Origin: Hirsutella rhossiliensis
Taxonomy: Eukaryota > Ascomycota > Sordariomycetes > Hypocreales > Ophiocordycipitaceae
DNA: 64,000 nucleotides
Assembly (NCBI RefSeq): GCF_020360975.1
Contig: NW_025408668.1
Span: 1,488,001 to 1,552,000 of the forward strand
Direction: 5' to 3'
In this document: positions 22,190-33,819 of the stretch, one piece after another
Layout: each line of letters begins with the position of its first letter
Position numbering within the stretch: position 1 is the stretch's first letter
The notes under the pieces: model-generated
The model's database searches: none
Seen by the model: the letters and a program-made list of their open reading frames with translations, nothing else
What the model was told of the DNA's origin: nothing
Position numbers and translations under genes: made by a program

Positions 22190-22736
22190 ATACCTTACTC
22201 TTATTATTTTTAGTTAAGCCTAACTTATAAGGTCGGCGAGCGTTCTAATTAGTATTCTAAATATACTTTTATAGGCCGTTCTTATAATAGTTATAATATA
22301 GTATCTACTTATTTATTTTATCCCTTTCCTTCCTTATTATTCTTTTCGCTAATATTCCTTTTTTTTAGTTCGTTATATTATAAATTAATAGTAAAAGATT
22401 AATTCGGATAAATAAAAAGTAAAAGAAGCGTTAAAGGAAGCGATAGCTCGCCTAGCTTAGATTAGGAAATAAAAGCGTTTCTTAAAAGACTAAGGTAGTA
22501 AGTTATTTTAGTAGGGTATATAAGTTATTAATAAAGAAGATAGTATAACGCGTTCTTCTTAAGATAAATCGGTTTATTTATTAAATAAGGAAACTATTAC
22601 TATTAGTAAGGTTTAATTATTTAGTACCTTAGATATATTAAACTAAGATACTATTCTTAGTAACCCTATATTTCTAAGTAAGGGTTCGCTTAGTAAAACT
22701 ATTAAAGTAGAGAACTATAGTAGGTTAAATACTTAA
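22190..22736 (+). pseudogene. Antisense accessory gene of GYP-D1: zinc cluster plus coiled coil
   Basis: Lies opposite gag-pol, between chromodomain and 3' LTR. Exon 1 (from a possible start at 22,190) carries Tyr codons at 22,196, 22,205, 22,226, 22,253, 22,262 and 22,283. Read as Cys mutated by TpG loss, they give CX2CX6CX8CX2CX6C, the Zn2Cys6 spacing. Between them stand LSLT and KVGERSN. A 79-nt intron (22,290-22,368) then joins, in frame, to an exon encoding EALKEAIARLA and KRFLKD, a charged helical region that looks coiled-coil, and it ends at TAA 22,734-22,736. From first Cys to stop there are 154 codons. All internal stops are TAG/TAA of RIP type. I recognise the general layout of small fungal proteins with a Cys cluster and coiled coil, whose function is unknown. 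The initiator ATG is lost, so the start is uncertain. Confidence 0.6.
22290..22368 (+). other. Putative intron in the GYP-D1 antisense gene
   Basis: GTTATA donor, CTAAT branch point, T-rich tract, TTTAG acceptor, 79 nt, phase 1. It is required to bring the cluster frame and the coiled-coil frame together. The donor is weak, perhaps because of RIP. Confidence 0.5.
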
Positions 22737-25700
22737 GTAGTTCCTAGGTATTTTCCTTTAGTCTATATCCTTTTTATTTAATAAGGTATTTTTATTACTA
22801 ACCTTATTTTCTTATATTTAGTATTTATTCTATTTTATATTCTTAATTATTATTAACTTTATTTTATTCCTATAGTTTAGCGTTTTATAGCGCTAGTTTT
22901 AATAATAAGATATAAAATATTAAGTATATCTATATTATTATTAGTAGCGAAAGTTTATAGTTAACTTTTAAAATAGTTTTCTTAACCTTAAATAGTCTAA
23001 GTTTCTTAAAATCTAATTTATTACTTAGTCGTTTTATTTTAATATTTCGTTATATAAGGTAGACTATATCTCCCTCTTAAAAGATTAGTCCTTATAATCT
23101 TTTCCGATTATAGTAAGTAGATATTCGTTTTTTAATAAATTAAAGTTCTTATTATATCTATTTATATAATTTTTATAGCTAATCTACTTATAGTACCGCT
23201 CGTTTTACTTATAGTCCTTATTAAGTAACCTTAAATACTTTTAGGTTATATCTATAATTAGTATATACTAGTAAGAGCTTAGTTATTTTTATAACTAAGC
23301 TATTATAAGCTAGTTACGTTATTAGTAGCTATTTAACTTAATTGTTTTATTTATAGCTAATATAGTATTATAAATATTATTTAAGCGTTTAGTTAAGTCG
23401 TTTTATTTATCTATCTATTTATAGGCAATAAGCTATACTAAGCTTATATTTCGTCCTTAATTATACTATAAGAGCTTACTAAAACTTAGCTATAAATATA
23501 AATTATTTATAGGAATATATATACTAGCTCTTTTATATTACTTACTTCTTTATATAGTAAAAAGTATCTATACTTTACTAGTTTATCGGTAATAATAAAT
23601 ATACTATTATATTTAACGTTAGTTATAAGTTCTTTTAATAGTAGTAGCTTTATAATATAGTTAAAAGCTATTAAATCCTATAGTTTCTCTAGTACTAGTA
23701 GCGGTTATAATTCTCTATATAGTTTATATAGTTTAGCTTTACTTTATATATAAAGTTTATATTTTTTAATAACTTATTATACTACTTCTTTAAGCTATAA
23801 GAAGTTATATTATCGTTTAATCCGTTTTATTATTCTTTAGATTCCTTAGTAACTATATATTAAATATTTATATATATCTTATATAACTTTATCTTATAAT
23901 TCTAATAGTATCTAGATTTTATTTTTATATATTAAAACTTCTAAATATCCTATATTATATCCGTTTAGTACTTTATATTCTTTTATCTACTTTAGGATCT
24001 TTTAGTAAGTCGAGTTATTAAGTTATACTTTAAATATTATATTTAGCTATCGTTAATAGTAGTACTTGTTTTTATTGATTTCTAAGAGCTATCCTTTTAT
24101 TATAAGTGCCCTTATATTATAGTTACTTTATTAACTAAGGGTATTAGCTCGACCGTTTTCTATTCCTTTTCTATAGATTATTTAGTAGTTAAATTCTAAT
24201 AAATATTTAGCCTATTAAATCTATTATCCGTTTAACTATTATATTATTATAAAATATAAGATATTCTTATAATCTATATAGACCTTAACTTTATACTTAC
24301 TTTTAAGAAGGTAGTATCGAAATTCCTTAAAAGCTTAAATAATTATAAGGAATTCTTTATTATAGATAAGGTAATTAAGTTCTATACTATATAGCTTCTT
24401 TAAATAAAATATAATAGGTTATAGTCTTCCTTTATTATCTTTTTATCCGATTTATACTTTTAAAGTAAAGTTTAATATATTAGTTTTAAGTTCGATTTAT
24501 CGTTTTAGATTAAAGGTAGTTAAGACTAGTTTTTATATAATTATAGTCTTAATATATTTAAAAGCTTCGTTAGCTTTATCGTCCTATATAAATTCTTTTT
24601 CCTTCTTCGTTAAGTTATATAGTAGTACTATAATCTTTTTAAAATCTTTAATAAATCGTTAGTAATAATTTATAAATCCTAGGAAACTTTATACGTTCTT
24701 AACGTTCTTTAGTATTAGCTATTCTTTAACTAAGTTAATCTTATCTTATTATATTTATATCTCTTATAATAAGATCGTATATCTAAGGAAGTTTACTTCT
24801 TATATATAGAACTTACTTTTCTTTAGTTTAACTAGTAACTTTATATTTTAAAGTACGCGGAGTACCTTATAAATATATTCTTTATATTCTTCTAAGGTAT
24901 CTAAGAAGATTAGGATATTATCTAAGTATACTACTATAAAGATATCTAAGTATTTATATAGGATATTATTAATTATCCGTTAAAAGGTAGCTAGTATATT
25001 TATAAGTTTAAATAGTATTACTAGATATTTAAATAGTCCGAATTTCGTTTTAAAGGCTATTATCTATTTATATCCCTTTTTTATATATATTAAGTTATAG
25101 GCGCCTTTAAGATTAAGGGCTATAAACTACTTTTTACTATATAGTTAATCTTATAGTTCTAATATAAATAGTAATAGTATTTAGTCTTTTATTATAATAT
25201 TATTTAAGCGTTTATAGTCGATAATTAATTATAGCTTACCGTTTTTCTTTAAAATAAATATAACTAGGTAGCCTACTTTAGATATTAACGTTTATATATA
25301 TCCTTTTTATAGATTCTTATTAAGGTAGTTATATAGCGTTTATAGTTACTTTTCGTTTAAGTTATAGATTTTATAGAACGTTAGCGTTATTCTATCCTTA
25401 AGATAAATTTTATAGTCTTATTAGCTATATTTAAGTAACCCTATCTTAAGTTCTTCCTTATAGAGTTTATTATATTTTTAGTATTCTTAAGGGATATTCT
25501 TTATTCTATCTTATAGGCTTTATTCTTTCTTTTAAAAGCTAGTTTCTCTTAACTTAAGCTCTTTATTAATTTATTTAAGGTCTTTCCTTAAAGTAGTAAT
25601 AACTCTTTAAATCTTTATATTATATCCTTTATTCTATTTATATTAGATACTAGGTTATATAGCTATATTAGTTAGTATATAAGTCTTATTAGTTAATTTT

Positions 25701-25983
25701 ATTATATCCGCTAGTTTAGTTACTATTTTCGTTTATATTGCTAAAGCTTATAATAATTTACTTAAATAGTTATCCTTATTATCTTATTTAGTAGCTAAAT
25801 TATTATAAAATTTTACTTTCTTTTAAGTCTACTAGTCCTAGAAACTTATATCTTTATTTTAATATAGCTAGCTAGTTTTCTAGTTAATTAATAGGTTGCT
25901 CTCCTATAGCTATAAAAGTCCTAATATAAGGTTATATTCTTTAATATCTATAATATCGAAGTTAACTTATTTATTATAGCCCT

Positions 25984-25988
25984 AGATA
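25984..25988. repeat. Target-site duplication of GYP-D2, left copy
   Basis: AGATA, repeated exactly at 33820-33824. Confidence 0.9.
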
Positions 25989-26489
25989 TATTACGAACTA
26001 GCTAACCGTAAGGGGAAGACGGTTAGAATATAGGCCGCATAGTCGAAGTATAGGGTGCTAGGCGCTACGGACTATAGAAGAACTATTAACACGAAGGTTA
26101 TATAACGGATTAGTTAGATTAGTTAGATCGGACGATCGATACTAAGTAAACCGAGCACCGATTAGTCTAATTAGTTAGATTAGCTAGATTAGTACTAAGT
26201 AGACTAAACGGGCTAAACACGATAGGCAACATCGTTATAGTAAGGGGGCTATAGGTATATATAGCCACCTACTTTTACTCCTTTAGATAGATAGCTCTTT
26301 AGCTTTTAATATAGATCTTTATTACGATTTTATCTCTAATTCTAATTACCTAGTTATAGTCTACGGTCTACGACCTCCGACTTATTACTAACGTAATATA
26401 CTTATTATTACTTAGACCACGCCCTATTATATCTGCTAATATAAACCCCTCGATAGGTTTATCCCTTAGGAATAATACCGGTCGTTATA
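25989..26489 (+). repeat. GYP-D2 5' LTR
   Basis: 501 bp. Roughly a dozen differences from the 3' copy, all those seen being C/T or G/A. It contains a TTAGTTAGATTAG-type repeated motif at about 26,109-26,199, absent from the GYP-D1 and GYP-D3 LTRs. Confidence 0.93.
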
Positions 26490-26689
26490 CGTTAAAAGCT
26501 CTTATTTAGTATAATACCGCGTTACTCTAAGTAATATCGCAACTATTAATATACCTATATAGCAAACTAGATTAACTAACTCTAGAGCTACTATATCGCC
26601 TTAGGATATAATACGCGAGATTATTACCCTTCGATATAAGGTATAGTTACTTAGGAACGGAGGAGGCAACGGATAAGTTAAGGACCTTA

Positions 26690-29600
26690 GAGAAGTAGTT
26701 AAACTAAAATAGCTAGGACTATTCGACGGTACTTATAGCACGCTTCGAGACTTTCTTACTTAACTTAAGGCCTACTATTAGTTTTACCCTACTAAACTCT
26801 CGGACTTAGTCGAAAAGGTACTCTACGTAGGAAATTATTTATCTAGAACGGTACTCGCTTAGTTTAGACCTATTATAAGGGATTTTCTCGATAACTAACT
26901 AGCGCGACGAGATAATAAGATAGACGAAGTCTTTGCTAGTTTCTAAGGATTCGAAGAAGCTATTATAAAGGTATTCGGAATAACCGATAAGGAATAAGAA
27001 GCCGAATAAAAACTTCGAGAACTCCGATAAAGGATCTTAGTATTAGATTATACTACGAAGTTCCGTTAAGTTACCTTAAAGCTTAATTAGGACGACGAAC
27101 CTCTTATATTACGATTCTACGATAGGCTTAAAGAAGAAGTTAAGGACGAGCTCTATAAGGAAAATCGACCTAATAACCTCTCGGACTATATTACTATAGT
27201 AGTACGAATCGACGATAGATAGTACGCGCGACGCTAAGAAAAGAAAGAAGGAAGAGGAAATTAAAACCCTTCCTATAGGAATAACTTTAACCGACGCGCT
27301 AACTATAAAAAGAAGCGCGAAACTCCTATTACCTACGCCTATATAACTAACCTAGGCAGGATAGATCTAGATATAATATAGAAAAATAAAGGAAAGTATT
27401 TTAACTATAGGAAACGTAGATATTACTTTAAAGAATATAGATAACCTCGTAAGGAGAAGAAAACCTACTAGGCACTAGCCCTAGAAGGTAAGAAACACCT
27501 AAACGCTACTAATAGATAGGAACTAAAGTATAAACTCCTTAGTTAGACTATATACTACGACAACGAATATACGGTATACTTAAGCGATAAAAACGGTACT
27601 AGATAGTTCCTAAAGTAACTAAAGAAAACCCTTATAATAATATAACGAAGGGATCCTAAAATATAGAAATAAGTTAAATTCGTAGAACTAAAACACCCCT
27701 ATCCTAAAGGAGTCTTCTAAGACTAGATTAAAAAGAACGGCAAACGATTCTAGGAAGATATACGAAATAAAAATCGATAATAACGACGGGTAGTCTATAA
27801 ATAGTATAATAAAGAAGATATAGACGTAGCCCTTATACTTACGAAACTCGGATAATAACCTAAAGAGGAATAACGAAGTATCGACGATATAAGCTCTAAA
27901 GAATAAGAAATACCTAGAGAAACGGAAGACGAGAACGAACTCGTACTACTACCTTTATTACTAAGGGAAAATACCACGATTAGAGAACACGCTCTATACT
28001 TCGAAGAATTTAAAGAAATGCTTAAAATTAGAACTTAATAAATACCTTAAATTCTCACGAAAAATTAATAAGCTATAATAGTACGGTATTAACCGGTACT
28101 ACGTAGAGGAGACTACGCTATAGCTATCGCTATAGTCGATACCTTTATAGCTCTATAATAAGAATAGTAACTACGAGGAGAATTTAGAGACGATCTATAA
28201 ATACTACTTACTTATAAGTACTATAAGTATATTTTATAGATATTATACGTTTACCTAGATTATATAATATACTTCTAGATAAAGGCACGATACGATGCCT
28301 TCCCGGTTAGGTTCGAAGGATAAGTACTTTCGAAACCCTACCTAAGTATAGAACTAGACTACTAGAAAATCGATTAACGCTACCCGAACGACTAAGTTAT
28401 ATTATTAGAACCCGATTATAGCACGCTACTCGAATACCGCGATAATTACGGTTTATTAACGAGATATCTTTCGGAGATATATAAAATCCATAGACACGCT
28501 AAAATAGAGGAATAGTATAACGCTACTCGCTCTAAGATATCCGAACCCTTAATCTTCTAAAGACTTACGTAATAAGTTAAATACAACGAAGAAGATTATA
28601 ACGAATATATATACCTAAACTATAGAGTTTATAAACACGAAAAAGCATAAGTATAGTATAAACGATATAACGGTGCACTAAAAGATTATTAGTAATACGT
28701 ACGAAGGCTATAGGCCGTATTCGACTAAGGGAGAATCGATATAAAAATACTATATATAAAATAGAAAGATATAGAACGAAAACTCGACCTTTAGTACGAA
28801 AACGAATAGAATTATAAAGTATAGTACGTAATTAACTACGAAGTAGTATAATATAAACGATATAGCGTTAAGAAATAAGAAATCTTCGATTAGCTATAAG
28901 AAATCAGCCTCTTAAGCCCCGATATAATACTACGCGACGAAAATATAAAGAAATGATATTAATAATAAATCGAAGAAGAATACCTAAATAAAATAAATAA
29001 GGACTAAGCAAAAAACGAGGTACGCTATCTATAAAAGGGCTATAGACTAGCACGATATAATAAGATCTAAGGACCCTATATATAGCAACGGTAAGCTATA
29101 GTTACTAAATAGTATTAAATATCTAAATCGCGGGATATTACGCACGCGTACTTCTAGATTACGGCGCGATAGGTAATTACGTTTTACCTAGAGTCGTTAA
29201 TCGTTACCGACTTATATAGAGATATAAGTAAGATCTATATAAACTTACGAATATCGAAGGAGAGGCCTTTAACTATAATAACGGAATTATTAATATAGAG
29301 ATTAATTACCTTAATATTAAAATCTAGGGCTACGACGAACGAGTTAACTTCGATATTATAGATATTAGAGAACACGACCTTATATTAAGACTTCTATAGC
29401 TATAGGAGAGCAACCTACTAATTAACTAGAAAACTAGCTAGCTATGTTAGAACGAAGACGTAAGTTTCTAGGACTAGTAGATTTAAGAGAAAGTAAAATT
29501 TTACGATAATTTAGCTACTAAATAGGATAAAATAAATAACCGTTTAAGTAAATTATTACGGGCTTTAGCGATATAAACGAAAATAGTAACCGAACTAGCG

Positions 29601-32600
29601 GATATAATAAAATCGACTAATAAGACCTACGTACTAACTAACACGGCTATATAACCTAGCATCTAATATAAATAAAATAAAGGATATAATACGAAGATCT
29701 AAAGAGTTATTACTACTCTAAGGAAAGACCTTAAATAAATTAATAAAGAGCTCGAGTTAAGAGAAACTAGCTCTTAAAAGAAAGAATAAAGCCTATAAGA
29801 TAGAATAAAGAATATCCCCTAGGAATACCGGAAATATAATAAACTCTTTAAGGAAGAACTTAAGATAGGGTTACCTAAATATAGCTAATAGGACCACGAA
29901 ATTTATCTTAAGGATAGAATAACGCCGACGTTCTATAAGATCTATAACCTAAACGAAAAGTAACTATAAACGCTATACGACTACCTCGACGAGAATCTAT
30001 AAAAGGGATATATACGAATATTAATATCTAAAGTAGGCTACCTAGTTATATTTATTCTAAAGAAAAACGGTAAACTATAACTAGTTATTAACTATAGACG
30101 CTTAAACGATATTATAATAAAGGACCGAATACTATTACCGCTTATATCGGAACTACGAGATCGACTATACGGTAAAAAATAGTTTATAGCCCTCGACCTT
30201 AAAGGCGCCTATAACTTAATATATATAAAAAAGGGACATAAATAGATAATAGCCTTTAGAACGAAATTCGGACTATTCGAATATCTAGTAATACTATTTA
30301 GACTTATAAATATACTAGCTACCTTCTAATAGATAATTAATAATATCCTACGCGAATACTTAGATATCTTTATAGTAGTATACCTAGATAATATCCTAAT
30401 CTTCTTAGATACCTTAGAAGAATATAAGGAATACGTCTATAAGGTACTCCGCGTACTTTAGAATGCGAAGTTACTAGTTAAACTAAAGAAAAGTAAGTTC
30501 TATATATAGGAAGTAGACTTCCTTAGATATACGATCTTACTAAGAGAGATATAAATATAATAAGATAAAATTAACTTAGTTAAAGAATAGCTAACGCTAA
30601 AGAACGTTAAGGACGTATAAAGTTTCCTAGGATTTATAAATTACTACTAACGATTTATTAAAGATTTCGGAAAGATCGTAGTACTACTATATAACTTAAC
30701 GAAAAAGGAAAAAGAATTTATATAGGACGATAAAGCTAACGAAGCTTTCGAATATATTAAGACTACGATTACGTAAGAACTAGTCTTAACTACCTTCGAT
30801 CTAGAACGATAAATCGAACTTAAAACTAATATATTAGACTTTACTCTAGGAGCATAAATCGGATAGAAGGACAATAAAGGAAGACTATAACTAATTATAT
30901 TCTACTTAAAAAAGCTATATAGCGTAGAACTTAATTACCCTATCTACGATAAAGAATTCCTCGTAATTATTTAAGCTTTTAAGGAATTTCGATACTACCT
31001 TCTTAGAAGTAAATATAAAGTTAAGGTTTATATAGATTATAAAAATATCTTATACTTTATAATAATATAATAGTTAAACGGACGATAGATCCGATAGGCC
31101 GAATATTTATCGGAATTCGACTATAAAATAATCTATAGAAAAGGAATAGAAAACGGTCGAGCTAATGCCCTTAGTCGACGAAGTAACTACGATATAGGAG
31201 CACCTATAGCGAAAGGATAGCTCCTAGAAATTAACGAAAACGGAAACTACTAGTAACGATAGCTAAATATAATATTTAAAGTATAACCTAACGACTTAAT
31301 ATACTAGAAGATCCTAAAATAGATAAAAGAATATAAAGCACTAAAGGGATATAATATAGAATATTCGGAAATTCTATTATATAAAAACAAAATCTAGATA
31401 CTACTAGCGTTACGAGATAAAGTTATATAAGATATACACGAATATCTAATATATAGATACTAAGGAATCTAAAGAATAATAAAATAGATTAGACGATAAT
31501 ATAACTTCCTATAGCTTAAGGAAGTAATATAATAAGTTATTAAAAAATATAAACTTTACGTACGAAGTAAAGCTAAACGATATAAGCTATACGGAGAATT
31601 GCAACCGCTACTAGTACTAGAGAAACTATAGGATTTAATAGCCTTTAATTATATTATAAAGCTACTACCGTTAAAAGAACCTATAACTAACGTTAGGTAC
31701 GATAGTATATTCGTTATTACTAATAGATTAACGAAGTACAAATACTTTTTACTATATAAAGAAGCAAGCAATATAGAAGAGCTAGTATATATATTCTTAC
31801 GAATAATTATTAGTAATTATAGACTACCGAACGAGATTATCTTTAATAGAGGAAGTACGTTTATAGCTAAATTTTAGTAAGCTCTTATAGTATAATTAGG
31901 GACGAAATATAAGCTTAGTATAGCTTATTACCTATAAATAGATAGATAAATAGAACGACTTAACTAAACGCTTAAATAATATTTACGATACTATATTAGC
32001 TACGAATAAAACGATTAGGTTAAATAGCTACTAATAGCGCAACTAGCTTATAATAGCTTAGTTATAGAAATAACTAAGCTCTTACTAGTATACGCTAATT
32101 ATAGATATAACCTAAAAGCATTTAAGGTCACTTAATAAGGACTATAAGCGGAATAAGCAATACTATAAGTAGATTAGCTACGAAAATTATATAAAGAAAT
32201 ATAATAAGAACTTTAATTTATTAGAGAACGAATATCTACTTACTATAATAAAAAAAGATTATAAGGACTAATCTTTCGAGAGGGAGATATAGTCTACCTC
32301 GTACGACGAAATATTAAAATAAAACGACTAAGTAATAAATTAGATTTTAAGAAACTTAGACTATTTAAAGTTAGGAAGGTTATTTCGAAAGTTAACTATA
32401 AACTTTTGCTATTAATAATAATATAGATATACTTAATATTTTATATCTCGTTATTAGAACTAGTACTACGAGACGCTAAACTATAGGATAAAATCGAAGT
32501 CGATAACAATTAGGAATATAAAGCCGAATAAATACTAGATATAAGAAAACAAGGTTAGCAATAAGAATACCTTATTAAATAGAAGGGATACGGACTAGAA

Positions 32601-32622
32601 GAGAATACCTAGGAACTACTTA
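26690..32622 (+). pseudogene. GYP-D2 gag-pol with chromodomain, RIP-inactivated
   Basis: Gag about 26,690-27,600 (LGLFDGTYSTLRDFLTQLK-like with TAG at Gln positions). Its zinc knuckle at 27,397-27,438 reads YFNYRKRRYYFKEY, each Cys/His being Tyr. The protease at about 29,149 keeps Asp and Gly in LDYGAIGNY. RT about 29,940-30,470, with YLDN at 30,381-30,392. RNase H about 30,780-31,190. Integrase about 31,270-32,110 shows ITNRLT and IIFNRGS, where Asp residues of the DDE triad are Asn. The chromodomain (about 32,505-32,640) keeps YLIK and KGYGLEENT. The stops in frame are TAG/TAA. This is the least decayed gag-pol in the window and the best reference for the family. Confidence 0.88.
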
Positions 32623-33150
32623 AGCACTTAACCTACTACGGTTCTCTGCTCCGATAGTTCTATTAGTAACGCTAGCAGTAACGCTATTAGACTATAGTTA
32701 TAAGTCTAGTTCCGACTACGGAAAAGCGTTATCCGGAACCGCTATTTTAGGGGTCGACGATAAGTCTAACTCGTCTAACGCATAAAGCTCTTAGCGCAAT
32801 ATACGTGACTGCGCCTCGGAGTATCGATCGATTTAAGAAGAGATATCGATCTCTTCCTACTACGCCCTCGTAAGAGCGGTGTATGCGGCGGCCGCTATAG
32901 CCGCGAGCCGACCGACCTCTTAGCGCTTAGATTAGGCATTAACCCGAAGACGATTCTTCTAAACCTTAAGGCTGTCGAACTCCGCTATCGAAAAATTTCT
33001 ATCGCAATAACGAATGCCTTTTTTCGTATAAGACGAGCATTTCGAATATCCTTTTAGGACGAAATATAACGAGCTACTCTCTTAGTAAGGCGAATACCGA
33101 CCTATTTCGAATAACTAAATACCGATTTTTTCGATTCGAGATACTACGTC
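32620..33150 (-). pseudogene. Antisense accessory gene of GYP-D2: zinc cluster plus coiled coil
   Basis: One continuous frame opposite gag-pol. The cluster codons span 33,096 to 33,007 as Tyr/Cys at spacing 2-6-8-2-6, the same as in GYP-D1; the fourth position is still Cys, and the loop between the third and fourth positions reads FVLKGYSK. It is followed by FSIAEFDSLK, then KNRLRV, EVGRLAAIAAAAYTALTRA, EEIDIS and ELYALDELDLSS, a strongly helical, coiled-coil-like region. It stops at TAA 32,620-32,622, overlapping the chromodomain end in antisense. 159 codons lie between first Cys and stop. No intron is needed here. Internal stops are TAG/TAA only. The start is unclear and lies upstream of 33,097. 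I infer a nuclear regulatory role only from the Zn2Cys6-like spacing; no function is known. Confidence 0.62.
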
Positions 33151-33318
33151 CCTACGGCGTTAGGTAGAAGAACGGAATAATTTAGAGATATAAGAACTAG
33201 ATATAGTTAGCTATAATAGGAAAAATATAAAGAAGGAAAGAACGAACTAATACTTAAGGACGACGCACTATACTACTTATAATCCTTAGGATAAGGATTA
33301 TAGGGGAGGAGAGAATAA

Positions 33319-33819
33319 TATTATAAACTAGCTAACCGTAAGGGGAAGACGGTTAGAATATAGGCCGCATAGTCGAAGCATAGGGTGCTAGGCGCTACGG
33401 ACTATAGAAGAACTATTAATACGAAGGTTACGTAACGGATTAGTTAGATTAGTTAGATCGGACGATCGATACTAAGTAAACCGAGCACCGATTAGTCTAA
33501 TTAGTTAGATTAGCTAGATTAGTACTAAGTAGACTAAACGGGCTAAACACGATAGGCAATATCGTTATAGTAAGGGGGCTATAGGTATATATAGCTACCT
33601 ACTTTTACTCCTTTAGATAGATAGCTCTTTAGCTTTTAATATAGATCTTTATTACGATTCTATCTTTAATTTTAATTACCTAGTTATAGTCTACGGTCTA
33701 CGACCTCCGACTTATTACTAACGTAATATACTTATTATTGCTTAGACCACGCCCTATTATATCTGCTAATATAAACCCCTCGATAGGTTTATCCCTTAGG
33801 AATAACACCGGTCGTTATA
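33319..33819 (+). repeat. GYP-D2 3' LTR
   Basis: 501 bp, preceded by the purine-rich AGGGGAGGAGAGAATAA and followed by the AGATA duplication. Confidence 0.93.

Larger units (their letters stand above)
25989..33819 (+). mobile_element. GYP-D2: youngest Gypsy chromovirus in the nest
   Basis: 7,831 bp, two LTRs of exactly 501 bp, perfect TSD AGATA. Innermost in a four-level nest (COP-A, GYP-B1, GYP-D1, GYP-D2). It keeps more CA, TG and CG than GYP-D1 and GYP-D3, as expected for a late arrival. The post-LTR sequence CGTTAAAAGCTC is shared by all GYP-D members and probably contains the primer-binding site. Polypurine tract at about 33,302-33,318. Confidence 0.93.

Noticed and set aside
27795..30874. 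Short minus-strand frames inside GYP-D2
   Set aside because: They lie opposite gag-pol in the centre of the element, Ser/Tyr-rich, and are reverse shadows; unlike the region 32,620-33,150 they have no motif.
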